Part shown: positions 26,123 through 35,529 of the stretch, piece by piece
Layout: each line of letters begins with the position of its first letter
Numbering within the stretch: the stretch's first letter is position 1
NCBI GenBank assembly: GCA_963731665.1
Contig: CAVSWP010000003.1
Span: 62,001-126,000, forward strand
Direction: 5' to 3'
DNA length: 64,000 nt
Origin: Chersky-840 sp035604715
GTDB taxonomy: Bacteria > Actinomycetota > Acidimicrobiia > Acidimicrobiales > UBA8190
Program-made: the position numbers and the translations under genes
Notes under the pieces: generated by a model
Seen by the model: the letters and a program-made list of their open reading frames with translations, nothing else
Databases searched by the model: none
Told to the model about the DNA's origin: nothing

Positions 26123-29100
26123 CTACAGCCCGAGCAGGAGGCCGGGCATGGCGAGCTCCCGGGCGCCGCGGCGCAGGGCGTCGGCGGCGGTGGTGTCACC
26201 GCGCCGGGCGTAGGCGCGCAGCAGGATCGCTTCGCTGACGCTGGTCGCCGAGGTCGGTGCCGGCGCCAGGCCGCTGTCGAGGCCGGCGATCTCGGCCTGC
26301 AGAGCAGCCGCCACGCCGGCGGTGGGGGGTGCGTCCAGCGCCCGGGCCGACTCGGCGGCGCGTTGCACCCAGGACAGGGCTTCGGTTCCCCGGTCGGCCA
26401 GCACCAGCGCCAGCCCGTCGAGCACGCCGGCAAGGTCGCCGAAAGGACCGAGGCCGGGCCGGTCGCCCATCTCGATGCGGGCTGTCACCTCTTCGATCCG
26501 GCCGGCCAGAGTTAGCTCCGCTTCGATGATCAACAGCGCCATCCCCACGACCGGATCGGAAGAGCCTTCGGGAGGAGCCGGCGGTGCTTCGCCGGTCGCA
26601 CCTCGAGCGGAGCTCACCACGAAGGTGGCGGCCCACCCGAGCCAGGGGTAACTGTCGTCGTCGGCCCCGGCGCTCAGACGCAGGAGGGCCTCGGCGTGGA
26701 GGGCGGCCTCGTCGAGGCGCCCACCGAAGCGCGCCATGATGGCCAACAGGCTCCGGCCGTGCACCGCCATGTCGATGGCGCCGAGCTCTTCGCCCAGCTC
26801 CGCCAACCGGAGGGCGAAGCCTTCGGCCTGGGCGGTGTCACCGGCGTTCCCCCACAGCGACCGCACGAAGTGGTGCCAGGCCACCGTGATGAGCGTTCCC
26901 AGTTGCCGGGAGCGGTCCCCGGCGGCGTCGGCGAACTCGAGCGCCGCTGCCAGCCAGTCCGGGACGCGCCGGTCGATCGGTCGGGCCAGGCACAAAAACG
27001 ACGAGGCGGCCACCGCACCGGCCCGGTCCCCGATCTGCTCGAACTGCTCGAGGCTCAGCTCCAGTTCGGACCCGGCTTCGTCCATCCGGGTCAGGTTGAA
27101 GTAGGCGACGCCCAGGTTGGCGTGTCCCCACGCCTCTTTGTCGATGACCCCGAGCTGGTGCCAGCGCGCCGTCACCGCCTCCAGTTGCGCCACGGCCAGG
27201 GCGGGGTCGCTGAACGCGCTGGCGTTGGCCGCCGTATGGTCCCGCTCCACGGCGACGGTCGGGTCGTCGGGGTCGTCCTCGACCATGGCGAGCGTGTGGA
27301 ACACGTCCTCCGGCTTGCGGCACAGGGACTGGACCTTGGCGAGGTCGAGGAGTGCCGAGGAGCTCCGACATCCCAGCGCCACCGCCCGCTCGAGCAGGCG
27401 GAGCGCGTCGAGGTGGCGCGCCGCCAGGAAGAGATCGTGCCCGATGCGGGCGAGGGCTTCGGCGGCCTCGTCCACGACGGCCTGGTCGTCGAGGAGGTAC
27501 CCGGCGGCGCGATCGAGGTGTCGGGCCCGCTCCTCGGGGGCGTCCACGAAAGTGGCGGCCCGGCGGTGCAGCTCACCCCGGACGTTGCGCGGCAGCGTCT
27601 CGTACGCCACCTCTCGCAAGAGGGGGTCCACGGTGTCGTAGCGGCTGTCGGAGGTCTCACGCATGAGCCCGTTCTCGACGAGGGCCCGCAATGCGGTCGA
27701 CGCGTGGGGCGATCCCAGGGCCACGAGATGATCGGCCGTGGCCCCGCCCATGACGGCCGCGTGTTGGAGCACGACCTTCTGCTCGGGCTCCAGCGAGTCG
27801 AGTCGGGCGGCGAGCAGTGCCTGCAAGGTGGCGGGGATGGCCCGGTGGGCGGCCAGCTGGTACCGGTCGCCGTCGTCGATCAGCAGGCCCTGGGCGCGCG
27901 CCATGGACACCAGCTCCCGCAGGTACAGGGGGTTGCCTCCGGCTCGCTCGACGAGGAAGTCGGCCGCCTCCCGGGCGAGGGGCTTGTCGCATGCGAACCC
28001 GCCGGCCAGCGTGATGGCGTCGGGCCGGCTGAGCGGTCCCAGTCGAACGGTGGTGGCGGCCGGGAACGAGCTGAGCCATTCGCCGGGGTCGGTACGCCCG
28101 GCCAACACCGTGAGCAGGGCCACGTTGTTGACGCGCCCGGACAGCTCGCCGAGGACCTTCAGCATCTGGTCCCCGCTGCGGTGCATGTCGTCGATCATGA
28201 TCAACAGCGGTTGGTCCGAGCCCTTCTCCTGCAGCAATCGTCCCAGTGCCCACAGCTGTTCCTGGTGCATCCCGGCGGGGTCGATGGACTGCAGCGATTG
28301 GTCCAGTTCGCCTGCGAGCGACCGCACCCGTGCCGTGACCTCGTCGTCGGCCACGGGACCGAGCTGTCGGATCACCTCGGCGGCCACCCGGGCCCCGCCC
28401 ATGGCCCCGTAGGCGGGGTAGGTGGAGCGGATGACGGCTCCGTCGTGTTCGGCCACCCGGCCCAGCTCGGCGATCAGCCTGGTCTTGCCCGACCCGGCGT
28501 CACCGCACACCAACACGACGTGGGCTTGCCCGTCGCGCCGGACCCGGCGCCACTGGGCCTCGAGGAAGGCCAGCTCGTCGTCGCGGCCGACCAGCGGCGG
28601 TGCGGCCCCGTTGGGCTCGAGGCCGAGGGGCTGCAGCGAGACGGCCTCGAACACCTCGACCGGCTCCTGCTTGCCTTTGAGGAGGATGGGCTGGCGGGAC
28701 CGGAACGCGATCCGCCCTCCGGCCAACTCGGTGGTGAGACGGCCACACAACACCTCTCCCGGTCCGGCGGCCTTCTCCAGACGGGCCGCCACGTTGACGG
28801 TGTCGCCGATGACGGTGATGCCCCCGCCACCGCCCATGGCCGTCGCCATCACCTCGCCCGAGTTCACCCCGATGGAGAAGACCAGGTCGCCGCCGAGGTG
28901 CCGCATGGCCATGGCCGCCGCCACCGCCCTCTCGGCGTCGTCGTCGTGCGACAGCGGGACTCCGAACACCGCCATCACCGAGTCCCCCATGTACTTGTCC
29001 ACGGTGCCACCGTGCTCGGCGACGATGTCGCCCAGCTCGCGAAAGGCGGTGTCGACCAACCGGGCCACCACCTCGGGGTCGGTCCGCTCGGCGAGGGAGG

Positions 29101-29338
29101 TGAAGCCCACGACGTCGGCGAAGAGGACCGTCGCCAGCTTGCGCTCTTCCACGGGGATCGCCGGCGCCCTGGCCGCCATCCCGTGCAGGGTCGCCCCGCA
29201 CTGGCCGCAGAATCGCTGTCCGTCGGTGACGGTGGCTCCGCACGCAGGGCACCCACCCACGGGCAGGGTGGCTCCGCACTGGCCGCAGAAGAGGTACCCG
29301 GCGGGGTTGGGAGCGGCGCAGGTCGGACACAGGTCCAC
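26123..29338 (-). CDS. Zinc-ribbon / class III cyclase / AAA-type ATPase / TPR signalling protein
   Basis: About 1071 residues. Two tandem zinc ribbons open the protein (Cys 4, 7, 18, 21 and Cys 30, 33, 44, 47). A class III nucleotide cyclase homology domain follows (ATVLFADVVGFTSLAERTD, DKYMGDSVMAVFG, VIGDTVNVAARLE), with both metal-binding Asp present. Next is an ATPase domain with Walker A CGDAGSGKTR (about 300) and Walker B LLIMIDD, then about 500 residues of TPR-like helices. This is the actinobacterial cyclase-STAND arrangement; no LuxR-type HTH is present. The role is probably ATP-dependent signal integration producing cAMP, though cyclase activity is not assured. GTG 29338 avoids a 90-base overlap with the VOC gene that the longer frame would cause. 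Confidence 0.82.
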   Translation of the reverse strand: MDLCPTCAAPNPAGYLFCGQCGATLPVGGCPACGATVTDGQRFCGQCGATLHGMAARAPAIPVEERKLATVLFADVVGFTSLAERTDPEVVARLVDTAFRELGDIVAEHGGTVDKYMGDSVMAVFGVPLSHDDDAERAVAAAMAMRHLGGDLVFSIGVNSGEVMATAMGGGGGITVIGDTVNVAARLEKAAGPGEVLCGRLTTELAGGRIAFRSRQPILLKGKQEPVEVFEAVSLQPLGLEPNGAAPPLVGRDDELAFLEAQWRRVRRDGQAHVVLVCGDAGSGKTRLIAELGRVAEHDGAVIRSTYPAYGAMGGARVAAEVIRQLGPVADDEVTARVRSLAGELDQSLQSIDPAGMHQEQLWALGRLLQEKGSDQPLLIMIDDMHRSGDQMLKVLGELSGRVNNVALLTVLAGRTDPGEWLSSFPAATTVRLGPLSRPDAITLAGGFACDKPLAREAADFLVERAGGNPLYLRELVSMARAQGLLIDDGDRYQLAAHRAIPATLQALLAARLDSLEPEQKVVLQHAAVMGGATADHLVALGSPHASTALRALVENGLMRETSDSRYDTVDPLLREVAYETLPRNVRGELHRRAATFVDAPEERARHLDRAAGYLLDDQAVVDEAAEALARIGHDLFLAARHLDALRLLERAVALGCRSSSALLDLAKVQSLCRKPEDVFHTLAMVEDDPDDPTVAVERDHTAANASAFSDPALAVAQLEAVTARWHQLGVIDKEAWGHANLGVAYFNLTRMDEAGSELELSLEQFEQIGDRAGAVAASSFLCLARPIDRRVPDWLAAALEFADAAGDRSRQLGTLITVAWHHFVRSLWGNAGDTAQAEGFALRLAELGEELGAIDMAVHGRSLLAIMARFGGRLDEAALHAEALLRLSAGADDDSYPWLGWAATFVVSSARGATGEAPPAPPEGSSDPVVGMALLIIEAELTLAGRIEEVTARIEMGDRPGLGPFGDLAGVLDGLALVLADRGTEALSWVQRAAESARALDAPPTAGVAAALQAEIAGLDSGLAPAPTSATSVSEAILLRAYARRGDTTAADALRRGARELAMPGLLLGL

Positions 29339-29394
29339 GTGTTCACGGTACCCGGCCTCGGCTGGAGCGGACTCCTCCGGCGTCGGGCCCGTGG

Positions 29395-29766
29395 CTACGG
29401 AGCGAGGCGGCAGACGGCCTCGACGTTGTTCCCGTCGGGATCCCGCACGAACGCCGCGTAGTAGTCGGGGTCGTACTGGGGCCACAGCCGCGGTTCGTGC
29501 AGAACGACGGCGCCCGCCCTCAGCGCGGCGTCGAAGAACTCCCGCACCACCGCTCGGCTCGTGGCCTGAAAGGCGATGTGGAGCTCACGGTTGGTCGAGC
29601 CGTCGGCCACCGGGCTCAGCCAGAACGAGGCCTGCCCGGCCACGCCGTACCCGATGACCGGGCCGAAGTCCAGGACTCGCCCACCCCCCAGGCACGCCAG
29701 CACGGCGTCGTAGAATTCCGAGCTCGACGCCACGTCGGCGCACTGGATCGACAAGTGGTCGAGCAC
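29395..29766 (-). CDS. VOC family protein
   Basis: 123 residues from a GTG at 29766 (VLDHLSIQCADVASSSEFYD). The pattern DHLSIQCAD at the start, LHIAFQATSRAVVREFFDAA in the middle and YAAFVRDPDGNNVEAVCRL at the end is standard for the glyoxalase/extradiol dioxygenase fold; metal ligands would be the His in DHLSI, the His in ELHIAF and the Glu in NNVEAV. The longer frame upstream translates to low-complexity Arg/Pro sequence. It precedes the cyclase gene by 56 bases on the same strand and may be cotranscribed. Confidence 0.78.
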   Translation of the reverse strand: MLDHLSIQCADVASSSEFYDAVLACLGGGRVLDFGPVIGYGVAGQASFWLSPVADGSTNRELHIAFQATSRAVVREFFDAALRAGAVVLHEPRLWPQYDPDYYAAFVRDPDGNNVEAVCRLAP

Positions 29767-30157
29767 ATCTCGATGGTACTGAGCACCGGCGCGCGCCCCG
29801 CAGTGTGCGTCCGCCAAGGTGCCAGGTCCTCGAGGCGATGGAGGGCGCCGCCCACGTGACCCCGGGGGGGCCGAAGGCCACACGGAGCGGCAACCCACCG
29901 AGCCGGACCCGACGATGCCCGCCGGTGCGAACGGCACCGGGCCAAGCCCGGGCCACACACCACCGCCGTACGGTCGCCACACCCAGCTCTGCAGTGGGGT
30001 GCTCGAACGCACACGCACTGGAGACCAGGCGATCCCCCACCGCCACCACCTTCGCTGGTCCGGCCTGGGGAGAACAAGCGGAAAACTTGGGGATTCTCAG
30101 GAACCAGCGCCTCGGGCCGACGAGCGGCGCGAGGCGGATACCGGCGAGCGGGCCCGG
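29767..30157. other. Intergenic region, no gene seen
   Basis: About 390 bases between the VOC gene and the ArsB-like gene, both on the minus strand. It must carry the VOC promoter and the terminator of the permease gene. Open frames through it are Arg/Pro/Ser-rich shadows. A stretch around 30075-30100 (AAGCGGAAAACTTGGGGATTCTC) is more AT-rich than the surroundings and is the likeliest promoter area, but I see no convincing pair of hexamers. Confidence 0.35.
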
Positions 30158-31279
30158 TCAGCGAGTGCCGGCCAGGGTGAGCACGCCCAGGGCGCCCACC
30201 ATGGCCAGGGGCGCCGCCATCAGGCCCAGCCGGGTGGCCTTGGCGATCGAGGGTGCGGCCCCGGCGCTGGCGGCTGCCCGCACCCACAGGATCCAGGCCA
30301 GTGACCCGGTCACGAACAGGTTCGGCCCGATGTCGAGCCCCACGAGGAGCGCGACGGGCCGGTGGGGGACCCGGGCGGCGAGCAAGGACGCCGCCGGGAG
30401 GTTGTTGACGAGCACACTGGCCGCGGCAGCCACGGCGGCGGTGGCCCACGAGTCGAGGTGGGCGAGCGCCGTGGCCGGAGCCGACCAGGCGCGGCCGAGC
30501 GTCCCCAGAGCCACGGCGACTCCGAACAAGCCGACGAGCAGGGGGAGCCCGAGAACCTCGAGGACCCTGTCCGACGAGGCGTGTCCGCGCACAACCCGGG
30601 CTCCGGTGGCGACGAGTCCCACCGCGGCGACCGCCAGGGCCGGCGTCGGGAGGATCAGCACGCACACGGTCACCGCCGTCACCGCCGCCGCGGCGATGGC
30701 CATTCCTGGCCGGTCTCCGCCAGGCGCGGTCGTTTGGGACGCGACGGCGTCGGTGTTCTTCGTCATCGAACGGCGCTCCACCACGGCGACGACCGCGGCG
30801 GTGATGACGACCGATGCCACCCATGCGGGCGCGACTCGGCCCAGGAACCGGCCTCCCGACAGATGGAGATGACCGAGGACGATGAGGTTCGTCAGGTTGG
30901 AGCCGGGAAGAAGCAGCGAGGCGGCGTTCGAAAGAAGCAGGCAACCGTAGAGCAGCGGTGCCTCACCCCCGCCCCGACTGCGAGCGGCGTACACGAGCAC
31001 CGGTGTCACGAACGCCACCGACGTGTCGAGATTGAGGATGCTCGTGACGCTCGCCACGAGCACGACCGCCCCCCCGAACAGGACTCCGGCGCCACCCGGC
31101 ATTCGGGCCAGCCCTCGGCCGGCCAGGGCGAACAGGCCGGTGTCGTGGGCCACCAGGCCCACGAGGAGAAGGCCGGACACGAGCACGAACGGGGGCCAGT
31201 CCTGCGTCGCCGCCGAGCGGGCGTCACCTCCGTCGAGCGCGCTCGCCACCGTGGCCCCGAGGGCACCCACCGCCGCCAA
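30158..31279 (-). CDS. ArsB/NhaD-type (ion transporter superfamily) permease
   Basis: 373 residues with about ten membrane helices. Conserved loops fit the ArsB/CitM group: NLDTSVAFVTPVLVYAARS, LPGSNLTNLIVLGHLHLSG, and the second-half repeat NNLPAASLLAARVP with GLDIGPNLFVTGSLAWIL. ArsB exports arsenite in exchange for protons, but relatives carry Na+ or dicarboxylates, and no arsenic resistance gene is close. Only a TTG start at 31279 or a CTG slightly upstream is available after the preceding in-frame stop, and the protein is shorter than the usual 420 residues, so the N-terminal helix may begin before the annotated start. Confidence 0.75.
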   Translation of the reverse strand: MAAVGALGATVASALDGGDARSAATQDWPPFVLVSGLLLVGLVAHDTGLFALAGRGLARMPGGAGVLFGGAVVLVASVTSILNLDTSVAFVTPVLVYAARSRGGGEAPLLYGCLLLSNAASLLLPGSNLTNLIVLGHLHLSGGRFLGRVAPAWVASVVITAAVVAVVERRSMTKNTDAVASQTTAPGGDRPGMAIAAAAVTAVTVCVLILPTPALAVAAVGLVATGARVVRGHASSDRVLEVLGLPLLVGLFGVAVALGTLGRAWSAPATALAHLDSWATAAVAAAASVLVNNLPAASLLAARVPHRPVALLVGLDIGPNLFVTGSLAWILWVRAAASAGAAPSIAKATRLGLMAAPLAMVGALGVLTLAGTR

Positions 31280-31509
31280 CGCCCATCCGCCGACACCGGC
31301 GCCCGCCCATCTCGTGTGCCTCAGCGCCGGCTCCTCGTCGGATTCAGAGGCTCATGGAGTCCGCCGGCACCGCGGGCAACGGCGGTGCTGCGCCCGGCGC
31401 CGCCCTCCACGGCAGAGATCGGAGGTCGAGCGACACGGCGCCACTTTACGTCCGCGGGCGCGAGGGCAAGACTGGACCGGGCCGCGGTGGCGACCACTAG
31501 GTTGGCGCC

Positions 31510-32949
31510 ATGCCCCAGCCTTTCCTCGATGCCTGTGCCCTGGCCACGCTCGTCCGCGACGGCGACGCCTCGCCGCGCGAGCTCGTCGACGACGCCATCG
31601 AGCGGATCCAGAAGCTCAATCCCGAGCTCAATGCCGTCATCCGTGAGCGCTTCACCGAGGCACGGGACGAAGCGGACGCCGAGCTCCCCGACGGACCGTT
31701 CCGAGGGGTGCCCATCGTCCTCAAGGACCTGATGTGTTTCGTGGCCGGCGAGGAGATCCACGAGGGCATGCGCGCCCTCAAAGAGGCGCGCTACGTCGCG
31801 CCGCGCGACCAGGAGCTGGCTCGACGGTTCCGCGCTGCGGGGTTCGTCGTGGTGGGGCGGACCAATACCCCCGAGCTCGGCATCGTCCCCACGACCGAGC
31901 CCCTCGCCTACGGGCCCACGCGCAACCCGTGGGACACCACCCGCTCCACGGGCGGGTCCAGTGGAGGCTCGGCCGCGGCGGTGGCGTCGGGCATGGTGCC
32001 CCTGGGCCACGGCGGCGACGGGGGTGGATCGATCCGCATCCCCGCCAGTGAGTGCGGGCTGGTGGGGCTCAAGCCGTCGCGGGGTCGTGTGTCGAGCGGG
32101 CCCCAATGGGGCGACGTGTTCGCCGGCCTGGTGTGCGAACTGGCCCTGACCCGCACCGTGCGCGACACCGCCGCGGTGCTCGACGCCGTGGCGGGGCCCG
32201 CCCCCGGAGACCCCTACGCGGCGCCGACGCCGGCCCGCCCGTTTCTCGACGAGGTCGGCGCCGACCCCGGGCGTCTGCGCATCGGGGTGCAGAGCGTCGC
32301 CTTCGGGGGGACCGTGACGACGCACCCCGATTGCGTGACCGCCGCCGAAGAGGCGGCGGCGGTGCTGGGGTCGCTGGGCCACGCCGTCGAGCCGGCCCAC
32401 CTCGCCGCTCTCGATGCCCCCGAATTCGTGGACGCCTTCGTCCTGGTGTGGTCGGCGGGCATCGGCTACGACGTCGACCACTTCTGGTCCGGCCAGCTCG
32501 GCCGGGCGATCCGACAGGACGAGGTCGAGCCCCTCACGTGGGCGCTGGTGGAGACGGCACGAGCCGCCAGTGCGTCGGAGTTCCTCGACGCCCGGGAGAA
32601 GCTGCAGGCGATATCGCGACGCGTGGCCGAGTGGTACGAGGGCGGGTTCGACCTCCTGCTCACACCGACACTGGCCGAGCCACCGCCGTTGCTCGGGGAA
32701 TTCGACTCACCGCCCGACAACCCGCTGCACGGCCTGTTGCGGGCCGCCGCCCTCGTTCCCTTCACCCCGCCGTTCAACGTGTCGGGGCAGCCGGCGCTCT
32801 CCCTTCCGTTGCACTGGAACGGCGACGGCCTTCCCATCGGCGTGCAGTTGGTGGCGCCCTACGGCCGCGAGGACGTGCTCCTGCGGGTGGCCGCCCAGCT
32901 CGAGGAGGCCGTCCCGTGGGGCGATCGCCGGCCTCCGGTGTGCGCCTAG
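31510..32949 (+). CDS. Amidase (amidase-signature family)
   Basis: A 479-residue hydrolase of amides. The Ser-cisSer-Lys triad is complete: K72 in VLKDL, S151 in TGGSSGGS and S174 in GGGSIRIPAS. Family members cleave fatty amides, aryl amides, or glutamine in the GatA subunit of tRNA amidotransferase; absence of gatB/gatC nearby and the sequence FTPPFNVSGQPALSLPL suggest a catabolic amidase rather than GatA. ATG at 31510. A second amidase of different size sits at 41854-42963. Confidence 0.87.
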   Translation: MPQPFLDACALATLVRDGDASPRELVDDAIERIQKLNPELNAVIRERFTEARDEADAELPDGPFRGVPIVLKDLMCFVAGEEIHEGMRALKEARYVAPRDQELARRFRAAGFVVVGRTNTPELGIVPTTEPLAYGPTRNPWDTTRSTGGSSGGSAAAVASGMVPLGHGGDGGGSIRIPASECGLVGLKPSRGRVSSGPQWGDVFAGLVCELALTRTVRDTAAVLDAVAGPAPGDPYAAPTPARPFLDEVGADPGRLRIGVQSVAFGGTVTTHPDCVTAAEEAAAVLGSLGHAVEPAHLAALDAPEFVDAFVLVWSAGIGYDVDHFWSGQLGRAIRQDEVEPLTWALVETARAASASEFLDAREKLQAISRRVAEWYEGGFDLLLTPTLAEPPPLLGEFDSPPDNPLHGLLRAAALVPFTPPFNVSGQPALSLPLHWNGDGLPIGVQLVAPYGREDVLLRVAAQLEEAVPWGDRRPPVCA

Positions 32950-32961
32950 AGCTGTCGCTGC

Positions 32962-33411
32962 TCACCAGTAGTCGCGCATGAGCTCCTCGGCCCACGGCGG
33001 CTGGCGAACCTCGCCGCGGGGCCCGAAGGCCGGCATGTAGGGCTTGACGTCGAGCACGGGTGTCCCCTCGACGGCGTCGAGCCCCCGGACTCGCAACACG
33101 AGACCGTCCACGGCGAGGAGCTCGCACACCGTCACGCCGATGCGATTGGGACGGCTCTTGGCCCGTTGGGCGAGGATCCCGACGGCCGGCCAGTCGGCCC
33201 GGCCGCGCGGGTGCCGGGTGCCCCACGTGACGTCGTCGGCCCGCACCTGGTGGAACACGAACACCACCTCGAGATGCGAGAACTCGTCCAGGCCGACCGT
33301 GGCCTCGGGCCCGACGCGCTCGGGGTCGAGGGTGATCGTCGCCTCCACGGCGCCCCAATGGTCGTCTTCCGGTCGGCGTCGACCGCCCACCACGGTGCCC
33401 AGGGGTTCCAT
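32962..33411 (-). CDS. trmO: TrmO/TsaA-like (UPF0066) protein
   Basis: 149 residues of the beta-barrel family of TrmO, the S-adenosylmethionine-dependent enzyme that methylates t6A37 in some tRNAs. Readable signatures are EFSHLEVVFVFHQV, RHPRGRADWPAVGILAQRAK and RPNRIGVTVCELL, then TPVLDVKPYMPAF. ATG 33411 gives the expected MEPLGTVVGG-type N-terminus; an in-frame GTG 15 bases upstream is also possible. It ends 13 bases after the amidase stop on the other strand. Confidence 0.78.
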   Translation of the reverse strand: MEPLGTVVGGRRRPEDDHWGAVEATITLDPERVGPEATVGLDEFSHLEVVFVFHQVRADDVTWGTRHPRGRADWPAVGILAQRAKSRPNRIGVTVCELLAVDGLVLRVRGLDAVEGTPVLDVKPYMPAFGPRGEVRQPPWAEELMRDYW

Positions 33412-33440
33412 GTCGATGTGCACGTGGCGACGCGCCGTTT

Positions 33441-35447
33441 CTACGACGCTGGGCCCGGGACGGGCACGCCGTCGTAGTGCGGCGGTGGTTGATCGGCGGG
33501 ACACGCCCCCGGGGGGTCGTTGAAATTCGGGTCCTGCACCCAGCTCCCGAGCTGCCACCCCGGCGCCATCGGGGACAGGCCGAGCACGGGGGTCAGGTCG
33601 TTGACCACAAGGGCCCCCAGCTCGGCAGCGCCGTAGGGGCACATGTGGGTGTCGTCGATCTTTCGGGCCCGGATCCAGGTCCCCGAGGGGGTCCGGTCCC
33701 AGGCGAAGAAGCGGTCACCGGGGGCAAAGAGCTGGGCGGTGCTCAGGTACAGCGCTCGACCGGGGAAGAACTGCACGGCCTCGCTGGCGATGTCGTTCCA
33801 GGCGATCTGGCGGGCGTTGGCGGCGGTCCACTCGGCGGCTTGGGTCAGGGGGTCGAAGATGTAGGGGATCGGGCCCACCTGGGGGAACTGCAAGAGCACC
33901 ACCAGGTCGACGCCGTCGCCGGGGGCCAGGATGGTGCGCAGGGCCTGGAGCATTTCCACCAGATAGGCGTGCGGGTGCTGCTGAGCGAGCTGGTCGTCCC
34001 ACGACCACGTCCCCAGGACGATTTCGGGGTGGTACTGGCTGATGATGCGTGACACGTCGGTCGGCCAGGTGTGGTCGGTGCTCAGTCCCCATCCTCCGAA
34101 GGCGCTGTTGGCCACGACGTCGACATCGCCGGTGGACTCGAGGGCGGCGGTGACCCCGGGTGCGCTGTCGTCCATGACACTGTCACCCACGATCCAGGCC
34201 CGTAGGGGGTCGGCGGGGCTCACCACCCTGCCGGGTGGCAGCGCGATCGCCGCCGCGCTTTGTGCCGGGCGGGTCGCCGGGGGCAGGCTCAGCCTCCCTG
34301 TCGAGGCCTCGACGGGTGGGACCGTCGCCCCCAGCACGACACCCACCACCCCGATGATGGCGGCGGGGATGAGGGCGCGCCGCCACATCCTGTTCCAATC
34401 GGCCCGGCGCAACGGTCGTTCCACGGCGTAGTAGCTCACGCAGGCGGCGCCGAGCATGGTCGCCAATCGGCCGATCAGGAGGGAGGAACCCGACCATCCC
34501 GTGCTCTTGGTGTTGAGCAGCACGATGACGGGCCAGTGCCAGAGATAGAGCGAATAGCTGATGCGGCCGAGCCACCGCAGCGGGCCGAGAGCGAGCAGCC
34601 GGGCCACCGGACCGCCGGGGTCGCGCACCGACCCCACCACCACGACCACGACGCCCATGGCAATGACGACGAGACCTCCGTCCCACATCCAACCGGGGGG
34701 ACCGGTGCCCAGTGCCGTGCCCACGGCGACACCGAAGGCGCCCACCACCGTGGCCCACCGCCACAGCCCGGGTCGACGCAACGGCCCCGCGGCGCGCAGA
34801 GCCATGGCGCCGAGGCCCCCCAGCAGCAGCTCCCACATGCGAGTGTCGGTCCCGAGGTAGGCGCGGTTGGGCCCCAAGATGTGCGCCGCGATCCCCATCC
34901 ACAGCGCCGAGCTCGTTGCCAACACGGCGGTGCTGATCACGAGCGTCCGCAGCGACCGACGGCGCCCGAGCGCCAGCAATCCCATGCACAGCAGCGGCCA
35001 CACCAGGTAGTACTGCTCCTCGATGGCCAGGGACCAGGTGTGCTGCAGGGGGTTGACCGCCTGGAACTGGGCGAAATAACTGTGTCCGGCGGCGATCTGC
35101 TGCCAGTTGGCGAAGTACAGCAGCGTCGCCATGGCGGGACTGCGCAGCTGGGCGGGCACCACGGCGGGCCCTCCGGCCAACGTGTAGACGGCCAGCGCCA
35201 CGAGGAGCAGGAGCAGTCCCGGCACGAGCCGTCGGGCCCGGCGCGCCCAGAAGGCGCCCACCCGGATCTCGCCGCACCGGGCCTGTTCGCTGAACAACAG
35301 ATTGGTGATGAGGAACCCCGAGAGGACGAAGAAGACGTCGACGCCGAGCCAGCCTCCGCCGAGGAACCCGAGATGGAAGGCGACCACCGCCGCGATGGCG
35401 ACGCCGCGGACGCCGTCGAGCGACGGCCAATACCGATCTTCGGCCAT
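33441..35447 (-). CDS. Membrane acyltransferase (OafA/YrhL type) with C-terminal SGNH domain
   Basis: 668 residues. The first 370 form the ten-helix acyltransferase-3 domain: SLDGVRGVAIAAVVAFH near the start, GVDVFFVLSGFLIT, and WSLAIEEQYYLVWPLL, the hallmark of O-acetylation of cell-wall or surface polysaccharides. The C-terminal part is an SGNH hydrolase-like domain: IVGDSVMDDSAP (block I Ser), ANSAFGGWG, GTWSWDD and the late DDTHMCPYGA supplying Asp and His. This fusion transfers acetyl from the cytosol to glycans outside. ATG 35447 is favoured by GGAG nine bases upstream over the longer GTG start at 35489. Confidence 0.87.
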   Translation of the reverse strand: MAEDRYWPSLDGVRGVAIAAVVAFHLGFLGGGWLGVDVFFVLSGFLITNLLFSEQARCGEIRVGAFWARRARRLVPGLLLLLVALAVYTLAGGPAVVPAQLRSPAMATLLYFANWQQIAAGHSYFAQFQAVNPLQHTWSLAIEEQYYLVWPLLCMGLLALGRRRSLRTLVISTAVLATSSALWMGIAAHILGPNRAYLGTDTRMWELLLGGLGAMALRAAGPLRRPGLWRWATVVGAFGVAVGTALGTGPPGWMWDGGLVVIAMGVVVVVVGSVRDPGGPVARLLALGPLRWLGRISYSLYLWHWPVIVLLNTKSTGWSGSSLLIGRLATMLGAACVSYYAVERPLRRADWNRMWRRALIPAAIIGVVGVVLGATVPPVEASTGRLSLPPATRPAQSAAAIALPPGRVVSPADPLRAWIVGDSVMDDSAPGVTAALESTGDVDVVANSAFGGWGLSTDHTWPTDVSRIISQYHPEIVLGTWSWDDQLAQQHPHAYLVEMLQALRTILAPGDGVDLVVLLQFPQVGPIPYIFDPLTQAAEWTAANARQIAWNDIASEAVQFFPGRALYLSTAQLFAPGDRFFAWDRTPSGTWIRARKIDDTHMCPYGAAELGALVVNDLTPVLGLSPMAPGWQLGSWVQDPNFNDPPGACPADQPPPHYDGVPVPGPAS

Positions 35448-35529
35448 ACCCCCAGGCTCCGCCTCGCTCGCCACAACTCCGGGCGTCACGCTAGTGATGC
35501 GGGGGGCGAAAACGGTGGTTCCCCGTCGC

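Noticed and set aside
30158..31279. Arsenic resistance operon
   Set aside because: The permease alone is not enough; there is no arsC, arsA or nearby ArsR gene, and the ArsR-family gene at 21169 is 9 kb away.
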